Positions 6,131 to 6,495 of a stretch of 6,495 nucleotides of DNA are shown here, piece after piece. The translations under genes were made by a program, and so were the position numbers. The first letter of the stretch is position 1. Every line of letters starts with the position of its first letter. The stretch is taken from contig JAFCZV010000111.1 of assembly GCA_019314155.1 (NCBI GenBank), forward strand, positions 1 to 6,495. Reading direction: 5' to 3'. The notes beneath the pieces were generated by a model, which had not been told where the DNA came from, ran no database searches, and saw only the letters and a list, made by a program, of their open reading frames with translations. This stretch comes from Deltaproteobacteria bacterium. GTDB taxonomy: Bacteria > Desulfobacterota > Desulfobacteria > Desulfobacterales > UBA11574.

Positions 6131-6166
6131 AATACCATTAACCTTTATAGCGAGTCGAGGCATGCT

Positions 6167-6495
6167 ATGAAAATTTTAATCAAGTGTTTTCCCCTGTTCT
6201 TTGCATTAGTTGCTTTACTGGGCTGTAAGGATGAAATCCCGCAAAAAGAAATGATCCGGCCGGTGCGGGCTATGCAGATCAGCGATCCTGCCGAATTCAC
6301 AAAACGCTGGTTTCCGGGACAGGCCAAGGCGACTCAGGAGGTCGATTTGTCCTTCCGGGTGGCAGGGCCATTGGTTGCGCTGTCTGTCAATATCGGTGAC
6401 ACCGTTCGAAAGGGTCAAGAGCTTGCCAAGATCGATCCACGAGACTACCAGGTCGATCTGCGGAGTGCTCAGGGCCAGCTGGAACGAGCCAAAGC
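6167..6495 (+). CDS. RND efflux periplasmic adaptor lipoprotein, N-terminal 109 residues (cut by right edge)
   Basis: The frame runs open from the ATG at 6167 to the window edge, so the C-terminal part is missing. Residues 1-20 form a lipoprotein signal ending in the lipobox LLGC (17-20), predicting processing by signal peptidase II and lipid attachment at Cys20. Lys21-Asp22 follow; the Asp is the +2 residue, which in enterobacteria would be Lys here, so sorting is uncertain. Residues ~58-94 are the classic membrane-fusion-protein start of the lipoyl-like half-motif: EVDLSFRVAGPLVALSVNIGD, VRKGQELAKIDPRDY. After it comes the start of the alpha-hairpin (QVDLRSAQGQLERAKA). Such adaptors link an inner-membrane RND pump with an outer-membrane channel, and the pump gene is normally immediately downstream, here beyond the edge. 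GAGG (6157-6160) is 6 bases before the start; the ATG at 6162 is out of frame and stops at once. Substrate cannot be told. Confidence 0.9.
   Translation, partial: MKILIKCFPLFFALVALLGCKDEIPQKEMIRPVRAMQISDPAEFTKRWFPGQAKATQEVDLSFRVAGPLVALSVNIGDTVRKGQELAKIDPRDYQVDLRSAQGQLERAK

Noticed and set aside
6145..6327. 60-residue minus-strand frame
   Set aside because: It is antisense to the lipoprotein signal and adaptor domain of the RND gene, which is clearly the coding strand.

Overview
The window looks like chromosomal DNA from a Gram-negative bacterium, most likely a Desulfobacterota (deltaproteobacterial) lineage. This is inferred from gene content: a sigma-54 activator with FhlA-like GAF domains, a lipobox-bearing RND adaptor, and a large secreted Tyr/Trp/Gly/Arg-rich protein. 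No rRNA, tRNA or CRISPR array is visible, so the assignment is tentative.

Layout. Positions 1-282 (minus) hold the N-terminal part of a small exported protein that runs off the left edge. A 237-bp divergent intergenic region with promoter-like and palindromic sequence separates it from the plus-strand genes. Positions 520-2919 encode a 799-residue regulator with an N-terminal GntR-type winged helix, two tandem GAF domains, a sigma-54 AAA+ module and a C-terminal Fis-type HTH. A 311-bp gap follows, containing an extended -10 promoter and an inverted repeat. It leads to a 106-residue ABM-family (putative quinol monooxygenase) protein at 3231-3551. Positions 3697-5895 encode a 732-residue secreted protein with a signal peptide, three related ~70-residue repeats, an aromatic/Gly segment and an Arg/Gly-rich tail. 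Directly after its stop lies a 166-bp, almost full-length imperfect inverted repeat (5903-6068) that resembles a miniature mobile element or large hairpin. A 16-bp palindrome (6115-6130) then precedes the start of an RND efflux periplasmic adaptor lipoprotein (6167 to the right edge).

How the genes may work together. All genes from 520 onward point the same way, but the gaps (311, 145 and 271 bp) and separate promoter-like signals argue against one tight operon. The regulator could control the ABM gene or the divergent exported protein, but no convincing -24/-12 promoter lies in front of either. The most unusual items are the two-DNA-binding-domain regulator and the long inverted repeat. No complete new defence or metabolic system can be supported from this window.
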